A DNA stretch of 48,206 nucleotides from Mycobacterium sp. E183 (GTDB taxonomy: Bacteria > Actinomycetota > Actinomycetes > Mycobacteriales > Mycobacteriaceae). The notes beneath the pieces were generated by a model that saw nothing but the letters and a program-made list of their open reading frames with translations, had not been told where the DNA came from and searched no databases. Shown here in pieces: positions 32,715-43,137 of this stretch. Numbering within the stretch: position 1 is the stretch's first letter; each line of letters opens with the position of its first letter. The DNA is taken from NCBI RefSeq assembly GCF_001667735.1, contig NZ_LZJN01000111.1, positions 1 through 48,206 on the forward strand, given 5' to 3'. The position numbers and the translations under genes are program-made.

Positions 32715-34312
32715 CGAATCCCGAATCCGACGATCGGCGTTCGTTCGCGTCGCGCACGCCGGTCAACGACAATCCCGACAAGGTCGAGTATCGCCGCGGC
32801 TTCGTCACCCGGCACCAGGTCAGCGGCTGGCGGTTCGTGATGCGGCGCATCGCTTCCGGGATCGCCCTGCACGACACCAGGATGCTGGTCGACCCGCTGC
32901 GCACCCAGTCGCGCGCGGTGCTGATGGGCGTGGTCCTGCTCGCCACCGGCCTGGCGGGCTGCTTCGTGTTCTCGCTGATCCGTCCCAACGGGACGGTGGG
33001 CACCAACGCCGTGCTCGCCGACCGGTCGACGGCCGCCCTGTACGTGCGGGTGGGCGAACAGCTGCATCCGGTGCTCAATCTGACGTCGGCCCGGTTGATC
33101 GTCGGTAAGCCCGTCAACCCGACAACGGTGAAAAGCACCGAGCTGGACCGGTTTCCGCGCGGAAACCTGATCGGTATCCCGGGCGCACCGGAGCGCATGG
33201 TGCAAAACACCACGCGCGATGCCAACTGGACCGTGTGTGACGGCATCGGCGGGACGGCGCACGCCATCCACAGCACCGGCGTCACGGTGATCGCCGGCCG
33301 CCCCGACAGCGGCGGTGCCCGCGCGGCCAAACTCGACGCCAAACAGGCCGTCCTGGTCGATAGCGGCAACAGCACCTGGCTCCTCTGGGACGGCAGGCGC
33401 AGCCAGCTCAACCTGGCCGATCACGCGGTCACCAACGCGCTTGGCTTGGGACTCAACAACACTGAGGTGCCCGCGCCGCGGCCCATTGCACTGGGATTGT
33501 TCAACGCCATCCCCGAAGCGCCGTCGCTGACGGCGCCCGCCATCCCGAACGCCGGCGCCCCGGCTGGCTTCAGCGTGCCTGCGCCGATCGGGGCAGTGGT
33601 GGTTTCCTATGCCCTGGAACAGAATTCGTCGGGTGCGCCGCGCTACTACGCGGTGTTACCGGACGGCCTGCAGCCCATCTCCCCGGTGCTCGCGGCGATC
33701 TTGCGCAACACCAACTCCTATGGCCTGGACCAGCCGCCTCGGCTGGGCGCCGACGCGGTGGCGAAGCTGCCGGTGTCCCGGATGCTCGACACCGCGCGCT
33801 ACCCCGACCAGCAGATCACCCTCGTCGACGCGGCCAAAGATCCCGTCACGTGCGCCTATTGGAGCAAGCCCGGCGGCGCCGCCACCAGCTCGCTGAGCCT
33901 GCTGGCCGGCTCGGCCCTGCCGATACCCGAATCGATCCGCACCGTCGACCTGGTCGGCGGCGCCTCCCCGGCCACCGCGACGCGCGTCGCCCTGGCGCCG
34001 GGCACCGGCTACTTCGCCCAGACCGTCACCGGCGGCGCCGGCGCGCCCGGCACCGGGTCGTTGTTCTGGGTGTCCGACACCGGAGTTCGCTACGGCATCG
34101 ACAACGAGGCGGAGACCTCGGCCGCCGGGCGTGGCAAAACCGTTGAGGCCCTGGGCTTGAGCGAGCCCGCGGTGCCCGTACCCTGGTCGGTGCTCTCGCT
34201 GTTCGCGACCGGCCCGACGCTGTCGCGGGCGGACGCGCTGCTGGCACACGACGGACTGGCGCCCGACACCAAGCCCGGCCGCGTGGCACCAGCAGAGGGA
34301 GCGCCCCGATGA
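32711..34312 (+). CDS. eccB3: ESX-3 membrane component EccB3
   Basis: This is a 533-residue core membrane subunit of the ESX-3 channel. A cytosolic N-terminus of about 70 residues is followed by one transmembrane helix (about 74-96, [22 protein letters not shown]). The large periplasmic domain carries the EccB repeats and conserved Cys ([12 protein letters not shown] and [10 protein letters not shown]) that form the stabilising disulfide. The length fits EccB3 of M. tuberculosis (538). Starts and stops overlap on both sides by four bases (ATGA), typical of a tightly coupled operon. It assembles with EccC3, EccD3 and EccE3 in the inner membrane. Confidence 0.96.
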   Translation: MTNPESDDRRSFASRTPVNDNPDKVEYRRGFVTRHQVSGWRFVMRRIASGIALHDTRMLVDPLRTQSRAVLMGVVLLATGLAGCFVFSLIRPNGTVGTNAVLADRSTAALYVRVGEQLHPVLNLTSARLIVGKPVNPTTVKSTELDRFPRGNLIGIPGAPERMVQNTTRDANWTVCDGIGGTAHAIHSTGVTVIAGRPDSGGARAAKLDAKQAVLVDSGNSTWLLWDGRRSQLNLADHAVTNALGLGLNNTEVPAPRPIALGLFNAIPEAPSLTAPAIPNAGAPAGFSVPAPIGAVVVSYALEQNSSGAPRYYAVLPDGLQPISPVLAAILRNTNSYGLDQPPRLGADAVAKLPVSRMLDTARYPDQQITLVDAAKDPVTCAYWSKPGGAATSSLSLLAGSALPIPESIRTVDLVGGASPATATRVALAPGTGYFAQTVTGGAGAPGTGSLFWVSDTGVRYGIDNEAETSAAGRGKTVEALGLSEPAVPVPWSVLSLFATGPTLSRADALLAHDGLAPDTKPGRVAPAEGAPR

Positions 34313-37300
34313 GCCGACTCATCTTCGAAGCCCGCCGCCGGCTGGCGCCGCCGGTCACCCGCAAGGGCACCATCAACATCGAGGCGCCGCCCGAGTTGCC
34401 ACGGGTGATCCCGCCGTCGTTCCTGCGCCGCGCGATGCCGTACGTGCTGGTGATCCTGATCGTCGGTATGGTCGTCGCGCTGTTCGCCACCGGGATGCGG
34501 CTGATCTCGCCGCAGACGCTGTTCTTCCCGTTCGTGCTGCTGCTGGCGGCCACCGCGATGTATCGCGGCAACGACAACAAGACGCGCACCGAGGAGGTCG
34601 ACGCCGAACGCGCCGACTACCTGCGCTACCTCTCGGTGGTCCGCGACAACATCCGCACCCAGGCCGCTCAGCAACGCGCGGCCGCCGAGTGGTCGCACCC
34701 CGACCCGGCGGCCCTGGTTGCCGTGCCGGGGTCGCGCAGGCAATGGGAGCGCGATCCGCATGACCCGGACTTCCTGGTCCTGCGCGCCGGCCGCCACCAG
34801 GTGCCCCTGAGCACCGCGCTGCGAGTGAACGACACCGCGGACGAGGTCGACCTGGAGCCCGTGTCGCACAGCGCATTACGCGGCCTGCTCGACACCCACC
34901 GCGTCGTGCGCGACGTGCCTACCGGGATCGACCTGACCAAGGTCTCGCGGATCACCGTGCTGGGTGAGCCCGATGAGGCGCGGGCGGCGATGCGCGCCTG
35001 GCTCGCCCAGGCCGTGACGTGGCACGACCTGACCGTGCTTGGGGTGGCCCTGGTCTCCCGCGACCTGGAGAGCCCAGACTGGTCCTGGCTGAAATGGCTT
35101 GCACACGTGGATGTTCCGGGTGAGTTCGACGGCGTGGGCCCGGCGCGCCTGCTGTCGACCAACCCCGACGAGCTGGTCCTGCTGCTGGGCCCCGCGTTCG
35201 TCGACCGGCCGGCGTTCACCGGCGAGCCCGCGGACGCGCTGCGGCACCTGCTGATCGTCATCGACGACCCCGACTTCGACCTGAGCAGCTCGACGCTCGC
35301 GCTCGGCCGCGCGGGAGTCACCGTCGTGCACCGCTCCGCCACCCCGCCGCACCGCGAGCAGTATTCGGACCCGGAGAAGCCGATCCTGCGCGTCGTGAAC
35401 GGCGCGATCGAGCGCTGGCAGACCGGCGGCTGGCAGCCCTACATCGACGACGCCGACCTGCTCGGCCCCGACGAGGCGGCCCACCTGGCTCGCCAGCTGT
35501 CGCGCTGGGACTCCAACCCGACCCACACCGGGCTGCGCTCGGCGGCCACGCGCGGCGCCACCTTCACCACCCTGCTGGGCATCGGCGACGCCTCGCGGCT
35601 GGACGTGCCCACGCTGTGGGCGCCGCGCCGCCGCGAGGACGAGTTGCGCGTGCCCATCGGCGTCACCGCGACCGGTGAACCGCTGTTCTTCGACCTGAAG
35701 GACGAAGCCGAGGGCGGCATGGGCCCGCACGGTCTGATGATCGGTATGACGGGATCGGGCAAGTCGCAGACGCTGATGTCGATCCTGTTGTCGCTGTTGA
35801 CAACCCATTCGGCCGACCGTCTGATCGTGATCTACGCCGACTTCAAGGGTGAGGCCGGCGCGGACAGCTTCCGCCATTTCCCGCAGGTGGTCGCGGTGAT
35901 CTCCAACATGGCCGAGAAGAAGTCGCTGGCCGACCGGTTCGCCGACACGCTGCGCGGTGAGGTGGCCCGCCGCGAAACACTGCTGCGCGAGGCCGGCCGC
36001 CGCGTGCAGGGCAGCGCGTTCAACTCGGTGGTGGAGTACGAGGGCGCGATCGCGGCGGGGCACGACCTGCCGCCGATCCCGACGCTGTTCGTGGTCGCCG
36101 ACGAGTTCACCCTGATGCTGGCCGATCACCCCGAATACGCGGAGTTGTTCGATTACGTTGCCCGCAAGGGCCGCTCGTTCCGCATCCACATCCTGTTCGC
36201 GTCGCAGACGCTGGACGTGGGCAAGATCAAGGACATCGACAAGAACACCTCGTACCGCATCGGCTTGAAGGTGGCCAGTCCCAGCGTTTCCCGCCAGATC
36301 ATCGGCGTGGAGGACGCGTACCACATCGAATCGGGCAAGGAGCACAAGGGCGTGGGCTTCCTGGTGCCCGCCCCGGGCGCGACCCCGATCAAGTTCCGCA
36401 GCACCTACGTCGACGGCATCTACGACCCGCCGCAGAAGGCCAAGGCCCTTGTGGTGCAGTCCGTTCCGGAGCCCAAGCTTTTCACGGCCGGACGGGTGGA
36501 ACCGGAGCAGGACATGGTGATCCCGGCCGCCGAGGACGAGGAATTCACCGGCCCGCCACGCAAGCTGATCGCCACGATCGGCGACCAGCTGGCGCGTTAC
36601 GGTCCGCGAGCCCCGCAGCTGTGGCTGCCGCCGCTGGACGAGCCGATCCCGCTGACCGCGGTACTGGCCCGGGCCGGGGTGCCGCAGCGCCAGTGGCAGT
36701 GGCCGCTCGGCGAGATCGACAAACCCTTCGAGATGCGCCGGGACCCACTGGTGTTCGACGCGACCTCGGCGGCCGGCAACATGGTGATCCACGGCGGCCC
36801 CAAGTCCGGGAAATCGACCGCGCTGCAGACGTTCATCCTGTCGGCGGCCAGCCTGCACTCACCGCGCGACGTCACCTTCTACTGCCTGGACTACGGCGGC
36901 GGGAAGCTGCGGGCGCTGGAAGACCTGGCGCATGTCGGCAGCGTCGCCTCGGCGCTGGAACCCGAACGCATCCGGCGCACCTTCGGGGAGCTCGAGCAGC
37001 TGCTGCTGTCTCGGCAGCGGCGCGAGATGTTCCGGGAAAGGCACGGCGCCGCGCCCGACGACGGTTACGGCGAGGTGTTCCTGGTCATCGACAACCTGTA
37101 CGCGTTCGGCCGGGACAACACCGACCAGTTCAACACCCGTAATCCGTTGCTGGCCAAGGTGAGCGAACTGGTGAACGTCGGGCTCGCCTACGGCATCCAC
37201 GTCGTCATCACCACCCCGAGCTGGCTCGAGGTGCCCCTGGCCATGCGCGACGGCCTCGGCCTGCGGCTCGAGCTCAAGCTGCACGACCCGCGGGACAGCA

Positions 37301-38271
37301 ACGTGCGGCTCGTCGGCGCGCTGCGTCGCCCCGCGGAGTCCGTGCCGCACGACCAACCGGGCCGCGGGTTGACGATGGCCGCCGAGCACTTCCTGTTCGC
37401 CAACCCCGAGCTCGACCAGGTGGCCGCGATCAACGCCCGCTACCCGGGCATGGCAGCGCCGCCGGTGCGGCTGCTGCCGACCAACCTCGCGCCGGAGGCG
37501 CTCGGCGCGCTCTATCGCGGCACGGAGCAGGTGGTCATCGGCCAGCGCGAGGAGGACCTGGCACCCGTCGTGGTCAACTTCGCCGACGAGCCGCTGCTGA
37601 TGGTGTTCGGCGACAGCAAATCCGGCAAGACCACGTTGCTGCGCCACATCATTCGCACCATCCGCGAGCACTCCACGCCCGATCAGGTGGCCTTCACGGT
37701 GCTGGATCGCCGGCTGCACCTTGTCGACGAGCCGTTGTTCGCCGACAACGAGTACACCGCCAACGTCGACCGCATCATCCCGGCGATGTTGGGGCTGGCG
37801 AACATCATCGAATCGCGGCGTCCCCCGGCCGGGTTGTCGCCCGGGGAGCTGGCCCGGTGGGCATACGCCGGCCACACCCACTACCTGATCATCGACGACG
37901 TCGACCAGATACCGGACGCGCCGGCGATGAGCGGCCCGTACGTCGGGCAGCGGCCATGGACGCCGTTGATCGGAATCCTTTCGCAGGCGGCCGATCTGGG
38001 GCTGCGGGTGATCGTCACGGCGCGGGCGACCGGATCCGGGCACGCCCTGATGACCAACCCGCTGCTGCGCCGGTTCAACGACTTGCAGGCGACCACGCTG
38101 ATGCTGGCGGGCAACCCGCAGGACAGCGGCAAGATCCGGGGCCAGCGCTTCGGCCGGCTGCCCGCGGGGCGGGCGATCTTGTTGGGCGACAGCGACATTC
38201 CGACGTACGTGCAGTTGGTCAACCCGCTGGTGGGTGAGGCCGCGATGTTTGGTGAAAGGGGAGAGTCATGA
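34309..38271 (+). CDS. eccC3: ESX-3 FtsK/SpoIIIE ATPase EccC3
   Basis: This 1320-residue motor ATPase of ESX-3 recognises Esx substrates and powers export. Two transmembrane segments lie near the start (about 43-62 and 68-86), followed by a DUF domain and three FtsK-like ATPase domains. The Walker A motifs are GMTGSGKS (479-486), GGPKSGKS (829-836) and GDSKSGKT (1101-1108); all three keep the Lys. EccC3 is a single chain, as in M. tuberculosis (about 1330 residues), unlike the split EccCa1/EccCb1. It overlaps eccB3 and PE5 by four bases each. The C-terminal domain is the expected binding site for the EsxG/EsxH signal. Confidence 0.97.
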   Translation: MSRLIFEARRRLAPPVTRKGTINIEAPPELPRVIPPSFLRRAMPYVLVILIVGMVVALFATGMRLISPQTLFFPFVLLLAATAMYRGNDNKTRTEEVDAERADYLRYLSVVRDNIRTQAAQQRAAAEWSHPDPAALVAVPGSRRQWERDPHDPDFLVLRAGRHQVPLSTALRVNDTADEVDLEPVSHSALRGLLDTHRVVRDVPTGIDLTKVSRITVLGEPDEARAAMRAWLAQAVTWHDLTVLGVALVSRDLESPDWSWLKWLAHVDVPGEFDGVGPARLLSTNPDELVLLLGPAFVDRPAFTGEPADALRHLLIVIDDPDFDLSSSTLALGRAGVTVVHRSATPPHREQYSDPEKPILRVVNGAIERWQTGGWQPYIDDADLLGPDEAAHLARQLSRWDSNPTHTGLRSAATRGATFTTLLGIGDASRLDVPTLWAPRRREDELRVPIGVTATGEPLFFDLKDEAEGGMGPHGLMIGMTGSGKSQTLMSILLSLLTTHSADRLIVIYADFKGEAGADSFRHFPQVVAVISNMAEKKSLADRFADTLRGEVARRETLLREAGRRVQGSAFNSVVEYEGAIAAGHDLPPIPTLFVVADEFTLMLADHPEYAELFDYVARKGRSFRIHILFASQTLDVGKIKDIDKNTSYRIGLKVASPSVSRQIIGVEDAYHIESGKEHKGVGFLVPAPGATPIKFRSTYVDGIYDPPQKAKALVVQSVPEPKLFTAGRVEPEQDMVIPAAEDEEFTGPPRKLIATIGDQLARYGPRAPQLWLPPLDEPIPLTAVLARAGVPQRQWQWPLGEIDKPFEMRRDPLVFDATSAAGNMVIHGGPKSGKSTALQTFILSAASLHSPRDVTFYCLDYGGGKLRALEDLAHVGSVASALEPERIRRTFGELEQLLLSRQRREMFRERHGAAPDDGYGEVFLVIDNLYAFGRDNTDQFNTRNPLLAKVSELVNVGLAYGIHVVITTPSWLEVPLAMRDGLGLRLELKLHDPRDSNVRLVGALRRPAESVPHDQPGRGLTMAAEHFLFANPELDQVAAINARYPGMAAPPVRLLPTNLAPEALGALYRGTEQVVIGQREEDLAPVVVNFADEPLLMVFGDSKSGKTTLLRHIIRTIREHSTPDQVAFTVLDRRLHLVDEPLFADNEYTANVDRIIPAMLGLANIIESRRPPAGLSPGELARWAYAGHTHYLIIDDVDQIPDAPAMSGPYVGQRPWTPLIGILSQAADLGLRVIVTARATGSGHALMTNPLLRRFNDLQATTLMLAGNPQDSGKIRGQRFGRLPAGRAILLGDSDIPTYVQLVNPLVGEAAMFGERGES

Positions 38272-38567
38272 CGTTGCGAGTGGTTCCCGAGGGCCTGGCC
38301 GCGACCAGCGCCGCGGTGGAGGCGCTGACGGCGCGGCTGGCGGCCGCGCACGCGGCGGCCGCGCCGGCCATCACCGCGGTGGTGCCGCCCGCGGTGGATC
38401 CGGTGTCGCTGCAGACCGCGCTCGGCTTCAGCGCACAGGGTCAAGAGCACGCCGTCGTCGCCGCCCAGGGCGTGGAAGAGCTCGGCCGCGCCGGCGTGGG
38501 CGTCGGCGAGGCCGGCGTCAGCTATCTCGCCGGGGACGCATCGGCCGCGGCGACGTACGGGTTCTAA
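38268..38567 (+). CDS. PE5: PE protein PE5
   Basis: This is a 99-residue PE protein consisting of the PE helical hairpin only. It opens [25 protein letters not shown] and ends with the type VII secretion signal YxxxD (YLAGDASAA). It pairs with PPE4, encoded directly downstream, to form an exported heterodimer chaperoned by EspG3; in M. tuberculosis PE5-PPE4 takes part in siderophore-mediated iron use. The ATG overlaps the eccC3 stop, so translation is coupled. Confidence 0.95.
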   Translation: MTLRVVPEGLAATSAAVEALTARLAAAHAAAAPAITAVVPPAVDPVSLQTALGFSAQGQEHAVVAAQGVEELGRAGVGVGEAGVSYLAGDASAAATYGF

Positions 38568-38579
38568 GGGCGCCCGACA

Positions 38580-40073
38580 ATGACGTCCCCCGTTGCGCCC
38601 CTTTGGATGGCTTCGCCACCCGAGGTGCATTCGACGCTGCTGAGCGCCGGTCCCGGGCCGGGGCCGCTGTTGGCGGCCGCCGGCGCGTGGACCGCGCTGA
38701 GCACCGAATACGCAACGGCGGCAGCCGAACTCACCGGGGTGGTGGGCCAGGCCCAGGCGGGGTCCTGGGAGGGGCCGACGGCCGAGCAGTACGCGGCCGC
38801 GCACGCCCCGTACCTGGCGTGGCTGCAGCAGGCCAGCGCCGACAGCGCGGGCGTGGCCGCGCAGCACGAGATCGCGGCCGCGGCGTACACCGCCGCCCTG
38901 ACGGCCATGCCGACACTGGGCGAGCTCGCCGCCAATCACACCGTCCACGGGGTGTTGGTGGCGACGAACTTTTTTGGCATCAACACGATTCCGATCGCGT
39001 TGAACGAGGCCGACTACGCGCGGATGTGGGTCCAGGCCGCGACCGTCATGGGCGCCTATCAGGCCACCTCGGGCGCAGCGCTCGCGTCCGCGCCGCGCAG
39101 CACCCCGGCGCCGGCCATCGTGCGGCCGGGCGGGGAGGCGAACGACGCCGCGGTCAACGCCGCGCAGAACACCTCCAACCCCGCGAACGCGATCTCCGAC
39201 TTCTTCCAGCAGCTGGCCAAGTTCCTGCAGGACTTCTTCCAGAACATTCAGCAGCTGTTGCAGAACTTCTTCTCGAACCTCCCGGCGTTGCTGGCCGCCA
39301 ACGGCCCGCTGCTGTTCTTCGTCGCCTACCAGGTGTTCTTCAACGCCGTCGGCTGGCCGACCTGGGGCGCGATCCTGACCGCGCCCTTCCTCATCCCGCT
39401 GCTGCTCGGCATCGGCCTGAGTTCCCTGCTCACCGCGCCCGCCGAGATCGCCCCGGTGGCGGCGGGAGCCGCCGCGGCGCCGCTGGTCGCCTCGACCAAG
39501 CCGGCGTCACTGCTGCCGGCGGTCGCGCTGGCCCCGACGGTGGCGACTCCCGCTGGGGCGCCGGCCACTTCGGTCGCGGCGGGTACCGGTAGTGCTCCCG
39601 CCCCGGCGCCCGCGCCGGCGCCGAGCACCCTGGCCTACCTGGTCGCCTACGGCGGTGACCCGGAGACCGGCGTGGGACCGACGGTGGGTGGCCGTGGTGG
39701 CGCCAAAGCGCCGGCGGCGACCATCCCGGCGGCCGGCGCGGCCGCGGCCAGCCGGGCGGAGGCGCGCGCGCGGCGGCGCCGCCGGGCCACGCTGCGGGAC
39801 CACGCCGACGAGTTCGCGGACATGGATTCCGACATCGGCGTGCCCCCGGACTACGACGACGACGATGAGCGACTGGCCGCGGCGGTGGCATCCGGTGCCG
39901 GGGCCGGGACGCTGGGCTTCGCCGGCACCGCGCGGAAGGCGAACACCTTCCGGGCGGCCGGTTTGACCAAGCTCACCGACGGCGAATTCGGCAGCGGCCC
40001 AAAGATGCCGATGATGCCCGGCACCTGGGACCACGACCCGGCGCGCCCGACCGAGCCCAGGGAAGGGGGATAA
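38580..40073 (+). CDS. PPE4: PPE protein PPE4 (PPE-PPW)
   Basis: This 497-residue PPE protein is the partner of PE5. The PPE domain (1-175) includes [42 protein letters not shown] and [21 protein letters not shown] Phe/Gln-rich stretch (about 208-240, [20 protein letters not shown]) and hydrophobic segments follow. The PPW-type C-terminus has GFAGTARKA and [10 protein letters not shown]. It starts 12 bases after PE5. It is exported through ESX-3 with PE5. In M. tuberculosis the PE5-PPE4 pair is tied to mycobactin iron acquisition. It is a paralogue of the two other PPE genes in this window. Confidence 0.95.
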   Translation: MTSPVAPLWMASPPEVHSTLLSAGPGPGPLLAAAGAWTALSTEYATAAAELTGVVGQAQAGSWEGPTAEQYAAAHAPYLAWLQQASADSAGVAAQHEIAAAAYTAALTAMPTLGELAANHTVHGVLVATNFFGINTIPIALNEADYARMWVQAATVMGAYQATSGAALASAPRSTPAPAIVRPGGEANDAAVNAAQNTSNPANAISDFFQQLAKFLQDFFQNIQQLLQNFFSNLPALLAANGPLLFFVAYQVFFNAVGWPTWGAILTAPFLIPLLLGIGLSSLLTAPAEIAPVAAGAAAAPLVASTKPASLLPAVALAPTVATPAGAPATSVAAGTGSAPAPAPAPAPSTLAYLVAYGGDPETGVGPTVGGRGGAKAPAATIPAAGAAAASRAEARARRRRRATLRDHADEFADMDSDIGVPPDYDDDDERLAAAVASGAGAGTLGFAGTARKANTFRAAGLTKLTDGEFGSGPKMPMMPGTWDHDPARPTEPREGG

Positions 40074-40136
40074 GGCAGTCAGCCCGATGCTCGTCAGTCA
40101 CCGAAACCCCATGAGACCGCAGAGAAAGGAAGCACC

Positions 40137-40430
40137 ATGAGTATGTTGGACGCCCACATCCCGCAGTTGGTGGCCGCGCAGTCGGCCTTCAGTGCCAAGG
40201 CGGCGTTGATGCGCAGCACCATCAGTCAGGCCGAGCAGGAGGCCATGTCGGCACAGGCGTTCCACCAGGGCGAGTCCTCGGCCGCGTTCCAGGCCGCGCA
40301 CGCCCGCTTCGTCGAGGCCGCCGCGCGGGTCAACACCCTGCTCGACATCGCCCAGGCCAACCTCGGCGACGCCGCGGGAACCTACGTGGCCGCCGACGCC
40401 GCCGCGGCGTCCGGCTACAACGCCTTCTGA
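40137..40430 (+). CDS. esxG: ESX-3 substrate EsxG
   Basis: This 97-residue WXG100-superfamily protein forms a 1:1 complex with EsxH. The sequence [25 protein letters not shown] and the [19 protein letters not shown] block are close to EsxG of M. tuberculosis (TB9.8). The secretion signal YVAAD (YxxxD) stands near the C-terminus. GAAAGGAAG precedes the ATG. The complex is secreted by ESX-3, binds zinc through EsxH, and blocks phagosome maturation in pathogens. In M. tuberculosis a second promoter not controlled by metal has been reported upstream of this gene, as I recall; no clear promoter hexamers are visible in the 63-base gap here. Confidence 0.96.
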   Translation: MSMLDAHIPQLVAAQSAFSAKAALMRSTISQAEQEAMSAQAFHQGESSAAFQAAHARFVEAAARVNTLLDIAQANLGDAAGTYVAADAAAASGYNAF

Positions 40431-40468
40431 TCGGGCTTCAGCCGCCAACAACCGCGAAAGGACTTCTC

Positions 40469-40759
40469 ATGTCCCAAATCATGTACAACTACCCGGCGAT
40501 GTTGAGCCACGCCGCCGACATGGCCGGCTACGCCGGCACGCTGCAGGGGCTGGGTTCGGACATCGCCAGCGAGCAGGCCACGCTGTCCAACGCCTGGCAG
40601 GGCGACACCGGTATGACCTACCAGGCCTGGCAGGCCCAGTGGAACCAGGCGATGGAAAGCCTCGTGCGGGCCTACCAGTCGATGGCCAGCACCCACGAGG
40701 CCAACACCACGTCCATGCTCGCCCGGGACCAGGCCGAAGCCGCCAAGTGGGGCGGTTAG
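40469..40759 (+). CDS. esxH: ESX-3 substrate EsxH (TB10.4-like)
   Basis: This 96-residue WXG100 protein is the partner of Esx[26 protein letters not shown], the turn motif AWQG (WXG) and the tail [23 protein letters not shown] are nearly those of TB10.4. His residues at 14, 70-76 and nearby Glu are candidates for the reported zinc site. It is exported with EsxG by ESX-3 and is a strong T-cell antigen in M. tuberculosis. CGAAAGGA lies upstream, and the gap to esxG is 38 bases. Confidence 0.97.
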   Translation: MSQIMYNYPAMLSHAADMAGYAGTLQGLGSDIASEQATLSNAWQGDTGMTYQAWQAQWNQAMESLVRAYQSMASTHEANTTSMLARDQAEAAKWGG

Positions 40760-40769
40760 TTCCTGTCAG

Positions 40770-41639
40770 ATGAGTGCTGAGCCCAACGCCGTCGAGCTGA
40801 CGGTCGAGAACGCCTGGTTCATAGCGGAAACCATTGGGGCGGGTAGCTTCCCGTGGGTGCTGGCGATCACCTCGCCCTACACCGATGCCACGCAACGCCA
40901 GGCGTTCCTCGACCGTCAGCGAGCCGAGCTGACCCGGATGGGTCTGGTATCGGAGGACGGCACCATCAATCCGACGGTGGCCGACTGGATCAGGGTGGTG
41001 TGCTTCCCGGAGCGGTGGCTCGACCTGCGGTACGTGGGGCCCGCCAAGGACACCGGCACCGGCGAATTGCTGCGCGGCATCGTGGCTCAGCGTCCCGCGA
41101 CCAGCGTCAAGACCGTCGTCGCGCTGCGCAGCGCGCAGCTGATCACGTTCACCGCCATGGACATCGACGACCCGCGCGCGCTGGTTCCGGTGCTGAGCGT
41201 CGGGCTGGCACAACAACCGCCGGCCCGATTCGACGAGTTCAGCATGCCGACCCGCGTCGGGGCGCGGGCCGACGAGCGGCTGCGCTCGGGCGCCTCGCTG
41301 GCCGAAGTCGTTGATTACCTGGGCATCCCGCAGTCGGCCCGGTCGGTGGTGGAGTCGGTGTTCAACGGCCCGCGCAGCTACGTCGAGATCGTCGCCGGCT
41401 GCCGCCGCGACGGCAGGCACGCCATCACCGAGGTGGGGATGAGCATCGTCGACGCCGTCGCGGGCCGCGTGCTGGTGAGCCCGTCGCGCGCCTTCGACGG
41501 CGAATGGGTGTCGACCTTCGCCCCCGGCACACCGTTCGCGATCGCCCTGGCGATCGAACAGCTGACCGCTTTACTGCCGGAGTCCGAATGGTTCTCCGGC
41601 CACCGCTTGGCCCGAGATTTCACCGCGCAACACGCGTAA
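40770..41639 (+). CDS. espG3: ESX-3 PE/PPE chaperone EspG3
   Basis: This 289-residue cytosolic chaperone binds the tip of PPE proteins and keeps PE-PPE pairs soluble until they reach EccC3 and the membrane complex. Blocks such as [30 protein letters not shown] and [36 protein letters not shown] are typical of EspG3. The length fits the M. tuberculosis protein (295). The ATG lies 10 bases after esxH, with a weak ribosome-binding site. Its likely clients here are PE5-PPE4 and perhaps the two orphan PPE proteins. Confidence 0.95.
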   Translation: MSAEPNAVELTVENAWFIAETIGAGSFPWVLAITSPYTDATQRQAFLDRQRAELTRMGLVSEDGTINPTVADWIRVVCFPERWLDLRYVGPAKDTGTGELLRGIVAQRPATSVKTVVALRSAQLITFTAMDIDDPRALVPVLSVGLAQQPPARFDEFSMPTRVGARADERLRSGASLAEVVDYLGIPQSARSVVESVFNGPRSYVEIVAGCRRDGRHAITEVGMSIVDAVAGRVLVSPSRAFDGEWVSTFAPGTPFAIALAIEQLTALLPESEWFSGHRLARDFTAQHA

Positions 41640-41662
41640 CCCCAACGGAAAAGAGAGCAACG

Positions 41663-41704
41663 ATGTTTCAGGTATGGCCCCAGCGTCCTTCGAGGGTCCG
41701 GTGA
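41663..41704 (+). CDS. Possible leader mini-ORF in front of eccD3
   Basis: ATG at 41663 opens a 13-codon frame (MFQVWPQRPSRVR) preceded by AGAGAG. Its TGA overlaps the GTG at 41701, a candidate start of eccD3 (GTGA). It could couple translation from espG3 into eccD3. It may also be chance. Confidence 0.3.
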   Translation: MFQVWPQRPSRVR

Positions 41705-43137
41705 CGTCCGGCGCCGTCATGCCGATCGTCCGCGTGGCAATCCTCGCGGAAAGCAGGCTGACGGAAATGGCGTTGCCCGCCGAGCTGCCGCTGCGTGAGA
41801 TCCTGCCCGCGGTCCAGCGTCTGGTGGTTCCTTCGGCGTCGAACGGCGAATCCGACGACACGGCCCGGGGCGCCGCCGACCTCGGTGACGCGACCCAACT
41901 GAGCCTCGCGCCCATCGGCGGCGCGCCGTTCAGCCTGGACGCCAGCCTGGACACGGTCGGGGTTGTGGACGGTGACCTGTTGGCGCTGCAGCCGGTGCCG
42001 GTCGGCCAGGCGGCCCCCGGGATCGTCGAGGACATCGCCGATGCGGCCATGATCTTCTCGACCTCGCGGCTGAAGCCCTGGGGCGCAGCGCATATCCAGC
42101 GCGGGGCGCTGGCCGCGGTGATCGCGGTCGCGTTCCTGGCCACCGGGCTCTCGGTCACCTACCGCGTCACCACCGGCGCGCTGGCCGGGCTGGTCGCCGT
42201 CAGCGCGATCGCGGCCCTGACCGCGATCGCCGGCCTGCTCGTCGCGGCCCGCTCGCCGCGCACCGCGACGGCGTGCTCGATCGCCGCGCTGGTGCCCATC
42301 GGCGCCGCCCTTTCGTTGGCCGTGCCCGGACGGTTCGGGCCGGCGCAGATCATGCTCGCCGCTGCGGGGGTCACCGCGTGGTCGCTCATCGCGCTCATGG
42401 TGCCCAGCGCCGAGCGTGAGCGCATCGTCGGGTTCTTCACCGCGACCGCGGTGGTGGGGGCCGGGGTGTTGCTGGCGGCGGGCGCCGAGGTGCTGTGGCA
42501 CCTGCGGCCACTCGCCATCGGCTGCGGCCTGATCGTCGCGGCGCTGCTGGTCACCATCGAGGCGGCGCAGCTCTCCGCGCTCTGGGCGCGTTTCCCGTTG
42601 CCGGTCATCCCGGCGCCCGGTGACCCCACGCCGTCGGCGCCGTCGCTGCGGGTGCTCGAGGACCTGCCGCGGCGCGTGCGGACCGGCGACGCCCACCAGA
42701 ACGGATTCATCGCCGCCGCAGTGGTTCTCAGCGTCCTGGGCTCCGTGGCGATCACCCTGCGCCCCGAGGCGTGCAGCGGGGTGGGCTGGTGCGTGGTGGG
42801 CGCCACCGCGGCGACGTCCGTGCTGCGCGCGCGGGTGTGGGATTCGGCGGCGTGCAAGGCGTGGCTGCTGGCCCAGCCGTACCTGACCGCCGGTGCGCTG
42901 CTGGTGCTCTACACCGCGACCGGACGCTACGCCGCCGCCCTGGGCGCCGCGCTGGTGCTCGTCGCGCTGACCCTGGTGTGGGTGGTGGTGGCGCTCAACC
43001 CGCAGATCGCCGAGCCGGAGAGCTATTCGCTCCCGGTGCGACGGCTGGTGGGCTTCGTCGCGGCCGGGCTCGACGCGTCGCTCATCCCCGCCATGGCATT
43101 CCTGGTCGGCATCTTCACCTGGATACTCAATCGATGA
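41701..43137 (+). CDS. eccD3: ESX-3 membrane channel protein EccD3
   Basis: This is a polytopic membrane protein. Two copies of it per protomer line the ESX-3 inner-membrane vestibule. A ubiquitin-like N-terminal domain (about 1-105, MPIVRVAILAESRLTEMALP) is followed by eleven or so hydrophobic helices to the end (FLVGIFTWILNR). Conserved text such as DAAMIFSTSRLKPWG and FPLPVIPAPGDPTPSAP matches EccD3. The start is uncertain: GTG at 41701 (used, 478 residues), ATG at 41674 (487 residues) or ATG at 41746 further in. The length in M. tuberculosis is 472. The stop overlaps mycP3 by four bases. Confidence 0.94.
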   Translation: MTSGAVMPIVRVAILAESRLTEMALPAELPLREILPAVQRLVVPSASNGESDDTARGAADLGDATQLSLAPIGGAPFSLDASLDTVGVVDGDLLALQPVPVGQAAPGIVEDIADAAMIFSTSRLKPWGAAHIQRGALAAVIAVAFLATGLSVTYRVTTGALAGLVAVSAIAALTAIAGLLVAARSPRTATACSIAALVPIGAALSLAVPGRFGPAQIMLAAAGVTAWSLIALMVPSAERERIVGFFTATAVVGAGVLLAAGAEVLWHLRPLAIGCGLIVAALLVTIEAAQLSALWARFPLPVIPAPGDPTPSAPSLRVLEDLPRRVRTGDAHQNGFIAAAVVLSVLGSVAITLRPEACSGVGWCVVGATAATSVLRARVWDSAACKAWLLAQPYLTAGALLVLYTATGRYAAALGAALVLVALTLVWVVVALNPQIAEPESYSLPVRRLVGFVAAGLDASLIPAMAFLVGIFTWILNR

